Shown: positions 25,511 through 36,943 of the stretch, in pieces
Numbering within the stretch: the first letter of the stretch is position 1
Layout of the letters: the number at the start of each line of letters is the position of its first letter
From: Blastomussa wellsi
Taxonomy: Eukaryota > Cnidaria > Anthozoa > Scleractinia > Plerogyridae
Length of the DNA stretch: 64,000 bases
Assembly (NCBI GenBank): GCA_947652115.1
Contig: OX393563.1
Coordinates: 29,995,205-30,059,204, forward strand
Direction: 5' to 3'
Made by a program: the position numbers and the translations under genes
Notes under the pieces: model-generated
What the model was told of the DNA's origin: nothing
What the model saw: the letters and a program-made list of their open reading frames with translations, nothing else
Database searches by the model: none

Positions 25511-27636
25511 CTAATTCTTAGTCTGACCGTCACCTTGCTCTATTTTCAAGCTTTCTCTCTTTACAGGGAGATAACACAAGACTGCTCCACTATTAACTTT
25601 TGCTAAATTTTCCCATTCATTTAAAGAAATGTGGTACATTTCCCCTGGTGGGATTCTAATCCCACTGTCAATAGCAAATTTATTGATGATGAAATAAACC
25701 TTTCCTTCTATTTCCACAGCACCAAGGTTGTTTGGGGGAATATGTTTTTGTTCAACAACAGACCAAGTGTTGTTTTCCTCATTGTACACTTCAACAGGTG
25801 CAGGGCTACCACATAAGTTAACACTGTCGTAACAAGAAATTTTCCCCCCTGCCAAGTAAAGTTTGTTATTGACTATCAAAAGATTGGATCCGAAGTGGGG
25901 ATGGCAGGTTGAAGCTTTTTCTTGCCATTCATTTTTTACTGGCTCAAAGCAATGCACTACAGCTGGTTTATCTGCCCAATAAGGATTCATGAAATCACCT
26001 TCATTTCTTTTATATCCATGGATTACAAATACTTTTGATTTCCAAACCACTGCTTCTACAGTACAGAACTGATTTTTACGATCACTTTTCTTCAACAAAC
26101 TCAATTCAGCTCCACTTTGCCAATTATTATTGGCCAAACTATACCTCTGAGGTGGATTGGCTTCACTGATTCCAAAAATGTAGTCATTGACAGAACAAAA
26201 GCAGTTTATCTGATGATTTGCCCCAAGAAAAGGTGGCAGTGTCCCCCATGAGTTTGTAACTGTGTCGAAACGAAGGATAACACAGTGACCGGATTGCTTC
26301 TGTGCAGCTACGTACAGGCAGTTACCAACATATTCTGCACAAAAACATGACCGATTTTTTTCATGGAATTGTGCCATTGATGGTAATGGTTTCCATGTTC
26401 TGCTTTCCGCTTCAAAGTGATACATCTGCGTTTGAGGGAAAATGGCAACGAGAACCTGAAACAAAATTAAAAGATTGTAAATAAATCTGCACAAAATCTT
26501 CATCAGCAGGATAATGTTCTTATGTTTGAGATTTACTACTTCATATCGATGATTTACTGTCAGTACGTACAAAAAAATTCGGCAGTGGCATGTCCAAACG
26601 TGATACCCTGTTTAGTGTGTCTGGTGTCGTTCCCTGTCCTGGTTGAAATTTGGGAAACCATTACCCTAATTAACACAAAGTAGCAAGTCCAGTTAACTTT
26701 ATAGCCAGGAAGTTCCCCTCTCATTCCCCCTTCAGTTCGAGAAAGCAGAACTATCAAGTCTCATTAATCAATTGCACTTCCTCTTACCGGGCTCATTGAT
26801 CGTGGTTTTGCCTTCTCTACAGCAAATTTAGAATTCTGAGAAGGCACGTGTTTATAGATTGACACTTCATGCAGCAGCATGTGAACCTCTGGATCTCGCT
26901 GCATTTCCTCTGTATTCAGTTCTTCGATCACAACTCTAATGTCCACCAGACCTAGACGAACAGCTCCGACAACTTTAGCTGCAACTGCTATCCTCTCTTC
27001 CTTCTTGTGTTTAATCCACTGCATCACTGATTTGAAGACGAACGTCTCTGAAGGTGCATTGAGGTCATTTCGACTGAGGAGGCTGGCTAATTGGTCTGCG
27101 TCAAAATGGGTCAGAAATTCTTCACTTTCACAAACATCCTTGAACATCGATGCCATTTTGTGCTCCGCTGCCTCTTGCAGATCCCTCAGACCGTGTCTAT
27201 CGGCAACTGTACAGAGCAGACAGTAGTTATGCAGTTCAAGTCGGAGCTGAACAAATTCCGTTTTCAAGAAATCACAGCACTGTTGAACAACACTTGTGAC
27301 TTGAAGATGATCAGCGGCAGCAAGAACTTCAAACACATTTTGCTCATTGACATGAAGATCGCCAGTGTAGATGGAGTCCATTACAATCTTTAAAATATCT
27401 GGAGAAATGCTTTCATATTTCAGTTCGATCACTTCCTGGGTCGACTCCTTCATTCCACTCGTAAACATTGCGTGGAAATAATCACTATTCGCAGCGAGTA
27501 CAATTCGATGAGCTGGAAATACGTCTTCGCCCGCTTTTAAACAAACGTCGATAAATTCACTTTCCTCTCGAAACTGGGCACACTTGGACAAAAGATTCGC
27601 GGAATAGGCAACCATCTTACGATAAGCACTATGCAC
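25511..27636 (-). CDS. Kelch-like protein 1 (BTB-BACK-Kelch), two exons
   Basis: Exons 27636-26788 and 26455-25511. The donor (CCG|GTAAGA) and acceptor (CAG|GTTCTC) join in phase 0, giving 597 residues, the usual size for KLHL proteins. BTB spans about residues 8-125 ([28 protein letters not shown]). BACK follows ([32 protein letters not shown]). The Kelch propeller starts at 284. The propeller is divergent: only one blade keeps the Gly-Gly pair (LYLAGGK). Family members usually serve as substrate adaptors for CUL3 ubiquitin ligases; the substrate here is unknown. The second Met (27615) matches the start of the two decayed copies (MVAH) and may be the real start. The intron position is identical to the neighbour at 29784-32651. 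Confidence 0.9.
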
Positions 27637-27969
27637 ACTGTTGGTAATCTAAACGATCTTCGCGTGATCTTCCCGTCTGCGTCAAAACATCACGTGAGCG
27701 ACCAGGCAAGATCACGCAACCATAAATTTCCTTGCCGCGCCGGAACATGGCTATCGAACTCGTCCCTAAAGAATGCGATTGGATGACCAAATGGTACACG
27801 AATTTTGAGGGTTGTATGGTTTTTCACTTGCTATTAGTTAGAATGTTGGTTTGCAAGCCGAGTTACCAATTCTTGAAGTAAAGAATTAGCCAGTGCACTC
27901 AGATGAATCTTCTTTAAGAAATGAAGAACTTTCTTCTGTATCTGTTACTTTTATAGATAGATTTTGCAT

Positions 27970-28045
27970 TGGAAGTGAGAAATGATCATCGTAGATTTCC
28001 AGTTTAAGCAACTGGAATAAAGAAGTCTGAAAAAATTAGGCCTCT
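27970..28045 (-). repeat. 3' fragment of SINE family 2
   Basis: Matches the tail of 2896-3047 (GATCATCG, TTTCCA, AGCAACTGGAATAAA, AGTCTGAAAA). It is a truncated insertion near the BTB fragment. Confidence 0.5.
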
Positions 28046-28120
28046 GACAGGACAGATCCAGGATTTTTCTTAGGAGGGGGTGCATCACTAAGGAATGACA
28101 TGGGTGACGTAATACTTGTC

Positions 28121-28222
28121 TGGAAAGACGTCTTCACAAACTTTAAGACGAACGTGGATGAATTCACCTTCATCTCGAAAATGAGCACACTTGTTCAAAA
28201 GCATTTCGGAATGGGCAACCAT
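28121..28222 (-). pseudogene. Isolated BTB-domain fragment
   Basis: On the minus strand from 28222 the frame reads [15 protein letters not shown], then [15 protein letters not shown], aligned with the first 33 residues of the intact BTB ([30 protein letters not shown]). Similarity stops at 28121, and no rest of BTB, BACK or Kelch follows. It lies between a repeat end related to 23402-23561 and a tRNA-like SINE. Confidence 0.8.
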
Positions 28223-28239
28223 TTTGAATTGCTTTGTTA

Positions 28240-28370
28240 GTGATCAACATTGACATGGCATCAACAGAAACTCAGAAAAAATCCGAGTCCCAAATGGGAT
28301 TTGAACCCACGACCCTCCATGATATAGTCGGATGCTCTAACCACTGAGCTACTGGAGACTCTATCAGTAT
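28240..28370 (-). repeat. tRNA-like SINE, family 3
   Basis: On the minus strand GTAGCTCAGTGGTTAGAGC (A-box region) and GGGTTCAAATCCC (B-box and T-arm) can form an acceptor-like GAGTCTC/GGGACTC pairing. The anticodon stem is weak and the loop would read AUA with an unusual position 37. A tail GATTTTTTCTGAGTTTCTGT follows. It is more likely a tRNA-derived SINE than a working tRNA gene. Confidence 0.6.
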
Positions 28371-28684
28371 GGTGAGCAAGGGTCAAATGTGGGTCTTGAC
28401 TGGAACTGCATTGCGCGGTTACTCAGTCAAATAATTGCTGGTTTGCAACCAATCCCAAGAGACTTAAATGACAATGAGCTTGGCGACCATGTTAGATGAC
28501 CAAACAAAAGAAGTTAATTAGAAATCTTTTGTTTTAAAATGTTATCCAACATGGTGTTGATGACATCACCTGCAAACCAAGAATTAACCGGAACAGTCGT
28601 GATTGCGTGACCAACAGTAATTGATGTGCTGCCGTCACACAAATAAAGGACTCCACAATCATGACCAAAAAAAATTCATTCACA

Positions 28685-28935
28685 AGGGAAGTCCATTCTC
28701 GTCCCCAGAGGCCACGATCCTTTTGGTCAGCACCAAGAATCACGACCTCTGGCCAACCCCAGCTTGTGAGCATGTGCAGAGTACTCGTTCTGTAGTTTTC
28801 TTCCAATCAGAATTGTCAGATTCGACAATGAGTCCGTGATTCGTGAACTGCCGGTTTTGGAGATGGCCAGAGGTCATGATTCTTGGAGCTGACCAAAAGG
28901 ATCGCGGCCTCTGGGTACGAGAATGAAGGGAAGTC
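28685..28935. repeat. Long palindromic MITE-like element
   Basis: Left arm CCAGAGGCCACGATCCTTTT, continuing GGTCAGCACCAAGAATCACG, pairs with right arm CATGATTCTTGGAGCTGACC, continuing AAAAGGATCGCGGCCTCTGG. The outer ends (ATTCTCGTCCC / GTACGAGAAT) also pair. Confidence 0.75.
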
Positions 28936-29382
28936 GTAAAGGCTACTGAACTAAAATACCAGACCACGAGGGTGGCACAGTGGCGACCAGAGCCAACATT
29001 TCCAAATTCCAATTCGACCATAGAAGAGGACCTGCATTAAAACCAGCTGAGGCTGATGAGGCTTCCTCTTTGAATATCATTATTTATTTTTATTACTTTA
29101 TTTGTGGCTTTAATTATTGCTCTCCATCCTCTGCAAGTACCCCAGAAGCATGACCCTCCAAGAAAGTCTCAGATACTTGAAAAAAATACTCTTACTCCAT
29201 TTGGCTTGATTGTTTTCCAAAGTTTCTTGACCATGGTGCTCCGTTGGTGCACTTCGCGTGCTGGAGCTCCACTGGAATTATTTTAATTTATTTACATATA
29301 GGATTTCAATAATCATGACTTTTAAATGTAGTTATAAATCTTAAATTGATTTTGATTTATTACTCTGTACACACTTTGATCT

Positions 29383-29585
29383 GGGAGGCGTAGTGGCCTA
29401 ATGGTTAGTGCGCTGGACTCCAGATCACTGTGTTGAGTTCTTCTCTCTCTACCCAGTGTATAAATGAGTACCAGTGAAATAATGCTGGGGGTAACCCTGT
29501 GATGGACTAGCATCCCATCCAGGGGAGAGTAGAAATATTGTGTGCCGCTTAATGCTACGGAAACTGGGATAAGCTCCAGTAGTAT
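29383..29585 (+). repeat. SINE-like element, family 1
   Basis: GTAGTGGCCTAATGGTTAGT head, a body with GTATAAATGAGTACCAGTG, GGTAACCCTGTGATGGACTA and GGGGAGAGTAGAAATATT, and a terminal GGGATAAGCTCC. The B-box region is partly deleted. Confidence 0.75.
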
Positions 29586-29746
29586 ACGCTGGTTGACGCG
29601 AGGGTTACCTTCCTACACACTTTAATGCTGAATCTTTATTTATTAACTACAAAATTGGTAATGTACTGGAACAATATTATACAAGACACACCAAATGCTG
29701 TAAATGGAAAACATGTCCCTCGAACATTTTCGGTATGTAGAAACTA

Positions 29747-29752
29747 TTTATT
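29747..29752 (-). terminator. Candidate poly(A) signal for Kelch-like gene 2
   Basis: AATAAA on the minus strand, 32 nt after the stop codon at 29784. Two more candidates lie at about 29635-29648. Confidence 0.4.
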
Positions 29753-29783
29753 TTAGCCTAGTTTGTCACTCTCTAGCAACAGT

Positions 29784-30799
29784 TCATTGGTTCATGTCGT
29801 TATTCTCTACCCTGTTCAGTGGCATGTAAACAAACACAGCATCTGTATCATGATGAGAAATTGGCTCCCAATCCTCAATGTTGACATGATAAACCTCATG
29901 ATCGCTGATTCTGATTCCACTGTCATAGGCAAAGTTTCCCAGTATAAAGTATATGCGCCCTTCCACCTCCACTGCGCCATAATTATTGGGTGGTATGTGG
30001 GGTTGTGGGACTAAGCACCACTGGTTATTCTCTTCATCATAAACTTCCACATGCCTGGATTGAACAAGTCCCCTTTGCCGTTTGCTGGGTGGGTCTGTTT
30101 TACCACCTGCGACATACAATTTTTGACCAGCTACAAAGACGCAGCATTGGACATGGCTGTAGGTTGTCCCTGCCAATTTTGTCCACTCATTCTTGGAGGG
30201 ATCAAATCTGTGTACTCCACGGTTTGCACCTCCTTCAGCCCAAGATCCACCAACGGAATAAATATAGCCATTATGCACAGCCAGAGCACAGCCATATACA
30301 CCCTGTTCTTCATGGAAAGAGGTTAGCTGCCACATTTTCTTGGAGAAGCTAAATCTCTCTGATGCAGCAGCATGATCAACTTCACTACCACCAATTACAT
30401 ACAAGAAATCTTCAAGCATGCATGCTTGGAAATCATGACGTGTATTCTTCATAGGCGGTAGAGTTTTCCAAGAGTTAGTATCAATCTGATACTGATGCAC
30501 CTCTTTCTCATCAAAAAGGAACAGATAATTTCCAGCGTACAGCACTGCAGGTTTGATCTGGAGGCTCGGCAATTTAAGGCCAGAGAAAAGCTGCCAGCAC
30601 TTAGACTCGCTGTCAAAGTACTTGATTCCAGATGTCCATGATAATGAAACTAAGGCCTGGAAAAACACACAAAAAAGAAAAATTATATTGATACATAATG
30701 TTACAGTGGGACTAGTCCAACCAAGGCCACCTGAGAATATTCTATGCAACAGAAGCAATACATATATCTTATTAGACGTTTTGATGTGTAGTATCGCTA

Positions 30800-30831
<32 letters not shown>

Positions 30832-30888
30832 GGCTCAGTAGGGTGAGTCAAAATACAAACGAGTAAAAATTGTCAGCGATACTACACA

Positions 30889-30924
<36 letters not shown>

Positions 30925-32651
30925 CCAAATTGTTATGTTCGTGTGGGCGAATTTCTAACCGGTTCCCTGGAGTACAAATACCGTGTGATATTTGTACTCG
31001 TTTTGGGTGATATTTGTACTCTGCGAAGCACAATTGGATAATAGAAGCAAAAATTATACAGTACGCAATACAGTAATGACCATTTTTAGTGTTAGACTCA
31101 TTTTGACCTAACCAGCTTGCATTGTTCAACTTGCAGAGAATTTGCCATATTTTTGTTAATTGGGTCACTTCCAGAAAAGAGCAATTAAGTCTTCCCCCCC
31201 TCCCCTTCTGGCAAGAATTTTCAGGGATTTTCCTTAGGGTGACTATGGATCATTTTGGTAGCCCCTTATATTTTTAAATTTGTACCATTTCGAACTAAGT
31301 ATCAAGGGTGGTTACAGGGTATTATTTGAGGGGATTAGATCAGTGATTTTTCCATGGCGCAAAAGGGAAGTACAGGGTAGGGGTAGGGGAGAGTGAATAT
31401 TGACTTGAATTCTCCAGGTCCCTCCCACAGATCTGCCACTAGGGATGGGGGTGATATGTCTCAGGCCCAAAGGTAATCTCATTCACAAGAGAACAAGATG
31501 CCAAAGGCATAAATTCCTAGCAGGCCAGGAGAGTAATTATATGCTTCAACAAACAACAGAGAAACTTCTCAAAGGTCAGCTAAGTGCCTGACACCTCTCA
31601 GATCCAACACTGCTTTCATACAGTTTCAAGTTTCCATGGTTTTGTTATGTTAATATTTTTAAAATAAAAGGAAATAGGTTTTAATAAAGGCACAAACCTA
31701 CCCTGCCCGACCTCTTCCCCTCCGTTACCACCCTACTCGACCCTTACAAACTCAAGCCAGATATTCAGTGCTCGGGCATTTCGAGGAATTATTGGTAAAT
31801 ACCTTAGATGAAAGGCGAGGTATTCCTTTCTCCTGGGCAAATGGTGAAAACAGGAAAGGACGGACCTGCTGTAACAAGCAATTGTACATCAACGAAAAAC
31901 ACTCGGGGATCTCTTTGAATTCTTCAGCTTCAAGTTCTGCCAGTACGACCATTATATCAACTAATGCCAGTCGAATTTTGTCAAGCAGTCTGGCGGAATG
32001 TGATAGTCTCTTCTCTTTGTCGTACTTAATCCACGCTATCAAAGTCGTAAAGAGGAATGTTTCCGAAGGCACGCTAAGATCGTTGCGCGACAGAAGAAGC
32101 AGTAATTCATCTGAGGTGATATTGTCCATGAAACCCTCCTCCTCGCAGATGACACCAAATTTTAGGGCAAGCGCTTGCAGACTCTCTTCCCGAAGTGCCG
32201 TCAAATTGTGACGATCGGCTACTCGGAAAACTTTCAGCCAGGTTTCTAGCTGGAATCTGTCTTGGCTAAGACTGTTTACGATGTATAACGAGCATTTCTC
32301 GACGACGCTTAAAACTTGCAGCTGATCGGCCGCTGCCAAAACATCTAGGACGTTGTCTTCGTTTAGCGGGAGAATTGAAGAATAGATGAATTCTAACAGC
32401 AGTGCAAAGGCCTCCTCAGTCAAATCGTCGCTCTTGAGTTCCACCTCACTTTGCGAGCTTTCTTTCATGTCAGCGGAAAACATCACATCAAAATATCGAC
32501 TGCAAGTGGCCAGTACGACTTTATGAGCACGGAAAGACTTTCCTTTCACGGTCAAAATCACGTCAGTGTACGCTTGGTTTTCCCGCATTTTGTTCAAACT
32601 TCGAAACATTTCCCGCGAATGCATGGTGTCAAACTCTTTCTCGAGCGCCAT
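29784..32651 (-). CDS. Kelch-like protein 2 (BTB-BACK-Kelch), two exons
   Basis: Exons 32651-31803 and 30656-29784. The donor (AAG|GTATTT) and acceptor (CAG|GCCTTA) join in phase 0, giving 573 residues. Exon 1 is 849 nt, exactly as in the neighbour at 25511-27636. BTB: YTDVILTVKGKSFRAHKVVL, SRYFDVMFSADMKES. BACK: VADRHNL, LLSRNDLSVPSE, WIKYDKEKRL. Kelch blades keep Gly-Gly in LYVIGGSEV, IYSVGGSWA and LYVAGGK, so this copy is nearer the canonical family. It is a probable CUL3 adaptor with unknown substrate. An intron-retaining reading would end after 16 extra codons (stop at 31752). Both genes share the ending logic NNYGAVEVEGRIYFI / [15 protein letters not shown]. Confidence 0.9.
30767..30908. 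repeat. Palindromic element inside the Kelch-like gene 2 intron
   Basis: TCTTATTAGACGTTTTGATG and its partner ACAAAACGTCTAATAAGA, with inner arms TAGTATCGCTAAG / GTCAGCGATACTA and GTATTTTGAC / GTCAAAATAC. It is a near-perfect hairpin. Confidence 0.8.
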
Positions 32652-34422
32652 GTCTCTTCTTAATTAACAAATAATCGCCAAAGTTGCCCTAAAATTGCAA
32701 AGTATTTTCTCTGTCGGTTCACAAAGAAAACTTTGCAAACATCCAATTTATCCAACTTTCAAAAACGTTCTTAAAAGCACGTGCACGTAGAATAAGTCCC
32801 ATGTGATTTATTCAATATCAGCAAACTCATTGGTTCTCTCCATCGAAACTCCAGACAACCGGCAACTACCAGACTATGACGTAGACACAGGTCCTCATTA
32901 AAACCTGCACGTGTTGACCAAAGTACATGGATTATATTTTGTCATTTTCTACACTCCGCACTTTCCACATTCCTCACTTTCTACACTCATTTTTCACACT
33001 CCTCATATTCTACACTCCGGCACTCCTCGTTTTCCACCGAGCCCAAGTCATTCCATTTTGTTAGGCGATCGCGTGACATACGTTTTAAGGTGTCACGCAA
33101 GGCGTATGAAAATCACAAAAAAGTGAAAATAGTGGCAGATTGACAGATTTGGCCAAAAAATAGCATGGATTGACTTCGCGTACCCCTATTCCCCTTCCCC
33201 CACCCCTCATTTCACTTCATGTTACAATAAGCAGCCAGTGATGAGCATAGACATCATAACCTGGAGTGTGTTCCATTCAGGGATATAAACATATTTCTCC
33301 TGTTAAAAGCAAGAAAGCCACACCTCAGCAGTATGTCAACAGCTTATCAATCATTGTGGTCTGCCTTTGCATGGGGTCTGACTCTTGTAGACTTTCCAGA
33401 TGATGTTGTTTATCGCAATTGTACTGTAATAAATACCTCTCCCGTGGAAGGACATGGAAGGGATATTTTTCTAAGATCCTCAAGTCTCTTGTGTTTTGGC
33501 CTCTGATATTCCCACTGCCACACCCTTTCCAATCCCTTTTGTGTGGGAGTATGAAGATTTTCTAGATCTGTACATTTCGCTATAACATTTTGTTGTATGC
33601 AAATACTGACCAACTATGCAGGTAACTGCAGGTGTATGTTTGCATAATAAATCAATATTTTCGTTGAAATCTGCATCCACGCTCCTTGAAAACTTTCTTG
33701 TTTCCGATGGCAATTTTTCAAGAGCTTTAGTTTCTCACTTCTTTTTGTGGCAGAGACCAAAACGGAAGATATGCCAGGACCACAATCCGAACTTCATGAC
33801 ATGCAGAGTCCAGAGTCCGAGATAAAATTATGAGCTGATCCGTGATCCACTGCATTTGCAAAATCCACAAATCCTCTTAATTTTTCCCTAGAATCTGCAA
33901 TCCGTGTGCTAAATCTGTTGATCCACAAACCTATTCACCCCCCTCTGAAATATTATGTTACCGGTAATCTTTTTTTTTTTTAGGCTTTTTCAACTCAGCT
34001 GGTACACATACAAAAAACAGACAAATCTTTTCATAACTTATTTATTGTCATCACTATGCACAATAATAGCTTGACAACTGATTTAAATATTTTCAGTTAA
34101 ATAATCATTACTGTTCTGTAAAAATCTCTATAATTTATTACAGAGACATACATGTACTACATGCAGATACTACATCCATTTGAAAAATACCTGATTTCCC
34201 ATGTTAGCAATGATAGTACGAAGTAAAAAGTGAAATATTATTTTGTTCAAAAAAACTATAAAATGGAAAATCAATATTTAAAAACAATTACAGGGCCGTA
34301 AATAGCAGGGGGGAGGGCAGTTACCCCCGCCAGGGGGGTAGGAAGTGAAAGTGTGCAGAGTTTGCTCCCGCAGACAAAAAATCCTATGCAGGTACGACCC
34401 TGTATTAAGACTTAGTGAACAT
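32652..34422. other. Spacer upstream of Kelch-like gene 2
   Basis: No gene recognised. It holds a degenerate tandem array at about 32945-33035 with short units built on TTCTACACTC / TTTCCACATTCCTCACT, and a repeat end at 34292-34402 (CAGGGCCGTAAATAGC ... ACGACCCTG). The promoter of the minus-strand gene should lie just right of 32651. Confidence 0.5.
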
Positions 34423-34427
34423 ATTAA

Positions 34428-34639
34428 AGGAGCTACTTCATGATATTTTTAGTTATTTCTTCGGCAACCTAAATTATCCTTAAAATTTAGGAAATCTAAA
34501 AATAATAGTTTTCTTAGGAAGAAAAACATCAAAGGAGTGAAAAAACGAAAAGGGACAAGGATGGCTGAGGATGGAGAAGATTGAAACAGATTGGAAATGA
34601 TGATTTTTTCCATATTGCACGAACAATAACGAAGCTCCT
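34428..34639. repeat. MITE with TTAA target duplication
   Basis: Termini AGGAGCT and AGCTCCT are flanked by TTAA on both sides (34424-34427, 34640-34643), a piggyBac-type duplication. The interior (GAGGATGGAGAAGATTGA) is shared with 5738-5850. Confidence 0.65.
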
Positions 34640-34950
34640 TTAATATCTTCTTATGTTTCAATCCTGGTGTGTGCCTAATGTTTACACTGCCCACAGGAAA
34701 ATATGACCATGCTGACCTGACTTTCGTCAAATCCAGTGCAACTGGTTTCAAAATATCTTCAGGTATTTATGCGATGTGTCTGATTGGTTGAAACTTGCAC
34801 ACAAAAATTCATAAATTATACAAGGAATAACCAACCAGAGATAATTAATTGAGTGCATGAAACAAGATGTTTGTTTACTTGAGCTAAAGGGGACAATGGC
34901 CAGTCTTGGAGGTAGTTCTGCATGCCAAGAACTACTGTCATTCCATTTTA

Positions 34951-36720
34951 TCAACCACTGTCATTCTTGTCAACCTTCCAAGCCTCCTTCACTCTACTGA
35001 TGGCTTTCTCTAGCCCTTCTGTCTTGGATTTTAAATCCTCTTTCAGACTAGTAAGCTGTTCTTGTGAAGATTCCAGCGATTTAAATTGTTCCAGAAATGA
35101 AGCAACTGTGCTATAAAGCTGTTCATTTGATTGATTTTTTGTTTTGCCTTCGTCAACACTTCCTTTATCTTGTGACATATCTCTTCCACCAGTAGAATGT
35201 TCTAGAGCATTTTCTAAGCAAAAGCAACAATATTTTACTAGTAATCAGGTTTCAGTTCAGTAATTGAGTTCAAAATGAAATTGAACACAATTGAACTCTC
35301 ACAACAATTACGAGCAGTCAAATGTAGTCAAATTTTTTGTGTTTGGTTGTCTGAGTTTGATTGGACCCTAACAAACCAAATTTAACTCTATTGGACTAAT
35401 TGAGCTTGTTTGTTTGATTGAGTTTGAATAGGTTTGATTACTGAACAGTTCAACTGGTAACGTTGGGATGAAGTAACACTACAAAATAAAAAGGTGAAGC
35501 CTTAGTTGGCCTCCACTTTTTTCAATGCCATCGAAATTATGAAAATTATACATGTATGTGAAGTGCAATCTTATTGCAGTGCTGTAAGTTATGTTACTGG
35601 AAGTCTCTAAATTACTTTTTTATTTTTTATTTTTCCACTCTTCCTTGGACGGGATGCTGGTCCATCACAGAGTTACCCCCGCCACTAGTGATAAAGTTTC
35701 CAGTACCCATTGAGACATCTGGGTGGAGGTAGGCACTATGCGAGTGAAGGCTATTGTTTAAGAACACACCGCAAAGATCCTAGCCTGGTCTTGAACCTTG
35801 GCCTCTTGACCTGGAGTCCAGTGTACTATTCACCCTCCCAAAATATGTAGCAACAAACCAAAATGTTATAGGGACACTGTCAAGGTATTTTGGCATCATT
35901 TTAAAAAATGCTGAAATATGTTCTTGCATCAATGGTAAACCAAAAATAATGGTGTTTTGTTACCTAGGACTATATCACTACAGTACACTGAAACCATTTA
36001 TTGCCACCTATCACTTAGGATGGCAAGGATGGAAGTGGATTGAAATTTAAAAAAAACTTGCCAGTTTCTTCAATCCTAGAGGCATTCCTTGAAAATGTCA
36101 CCAGAAATTCATTATGGTTTGCTCTCTGAGCCACAATTCGTTTGATGTCTTCCTGTTATTCCATCAGGAGTATTTTGAGCATGAGTAAGTGTACCAGGTA
36201 ATGATTTTAGCAATGGTTGGCACATTATACAAACAATGGGTGATGTCACTGATATCCCTATGCTTCACCCACAGAAGGGATTGGAAATTTCTGGGGCATG
36301 GGGGTTGGGGATTCTCTAAGAGCAAAATATTTAAAGAAATGTATGAAGCTTGATTGGAATTTCCAGAAGGGTGGTTGGTTCTTGAAAGAAAATCCCTTCC
36401 GTGGGGGAGGTATATATGGATATTTTATGGAACTACACAATGTTGTGGAAAATATTGTGGGGAAAGTAATTTGAGGGAATCTATCATTCGAAGAAAATAA
36501 TATACAAAAAAATACTTTGCAACTGACCTGTGTTATCCGAGTAACCAGCTGTGCTGTTTGTTTTTCCTTTCGTTTGATCATGAGTTCCAGGAAAGTTACC
36601 ATGTTTTCCCATCATTGGTGATTTGAACACAACGTCGTCATCTTTTGCTACCGACAGATCTTCTAGAATTTGTTCTACAGATGGAGGAGAAGGACCCTGG
36701 TGCGCTTTAGGAGTAGACAT
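34951..36720 (-). CDS. Small coiled-coil protein, unrecognised, two exons
   Basis: Exons 36720-36528 and 35213-34951, joined in phase 1 by GT-AG (ACAG|GTCAG, CTTAG|AAAA), giving 151 residues ending at 34951. I do not recognise the family. The N-terminus is Ser/Pro-rich and acidic (SVEQILEDLSVAKDDDVVFK). The middle is hydrophilic. Residues about 95-145 (STVASFLEQF, LESSQEQLTSLKEDL, GLEKAISRVKEAW) have heptad spacing typical of a coiled coil. There is no signal peptide or membrane segment. Its start codon lies 224 nt from the preferred MSH3 start and 80 nt from the alternative one, on opposite strands, so the two genes probably share a promoter. An upstream in-frame Met exists but would overlap the promoter. 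Confidence 0.75.
35640..35845 (-). repeat. SINE-like element, family 1, in the small gene's intron
   Basis: On the plus strand it reads GGACGGGATGCTGGTCCATC, then GTTACCCCCGCCACTAG, CCAGTACCCATTGAGACA, AGAACACACCGCAAAG and GGAGTCCAGTGTACTA, the reverse of the family 1 block order. A partial copy of the 19708/49101 MITE interior lies at about 35515-35620. Confidence 0.65.
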
Positions 36721-36943
36721 TGAAAAGGAATCTAGGAATACCATCACGAATACTTTATATTTGAAAGAGATTTTTTTCACGCGCACAAGGCCGCCGTGAA
36801 TGCCGCCATGTTGGAAAAGGTTGACCGCTGACCGCTCGTTGACATTTTATCGCTCTCCCCACCTCTCCCCACTCCTCCCGCATCGTGGTGAGAATTTCAA
36901 GAGCGGGAAAGTTTTTGACCCTTTCTGTGAAAAGTTGTGGATA
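36721..36943. promoter_or_regulatory. Probable bidirectional promoter of the small coiled-coil gene and MSH3
   Basis: About 220 nt separates the minus-strand start (36720) from the preferred plus-strand MSH3 start (36944). It is richer in G+C than the neighbouring introns and has no TATA box in a suitable place for either gene. Promoter function is inferred from the divergent layout. Confidence 0.5.

Noticed and set aside
28270..28366. Possible functional tRNA gene on the minus strand
   Set aside because: The acceptor and T-arms pair, but the anticodon stem is weak, the loop is atypical and the sequence runs into a repetitive tail, so a tRNA-derived SINE is more likely.
36800..36943. In-frame upstream Met as the MSH3 start
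   Set aside because: It would put the two divergent start codons only 80 nt apart, leaving little room for UTRs and a promoter. It is kept as an alternative, not the main call.
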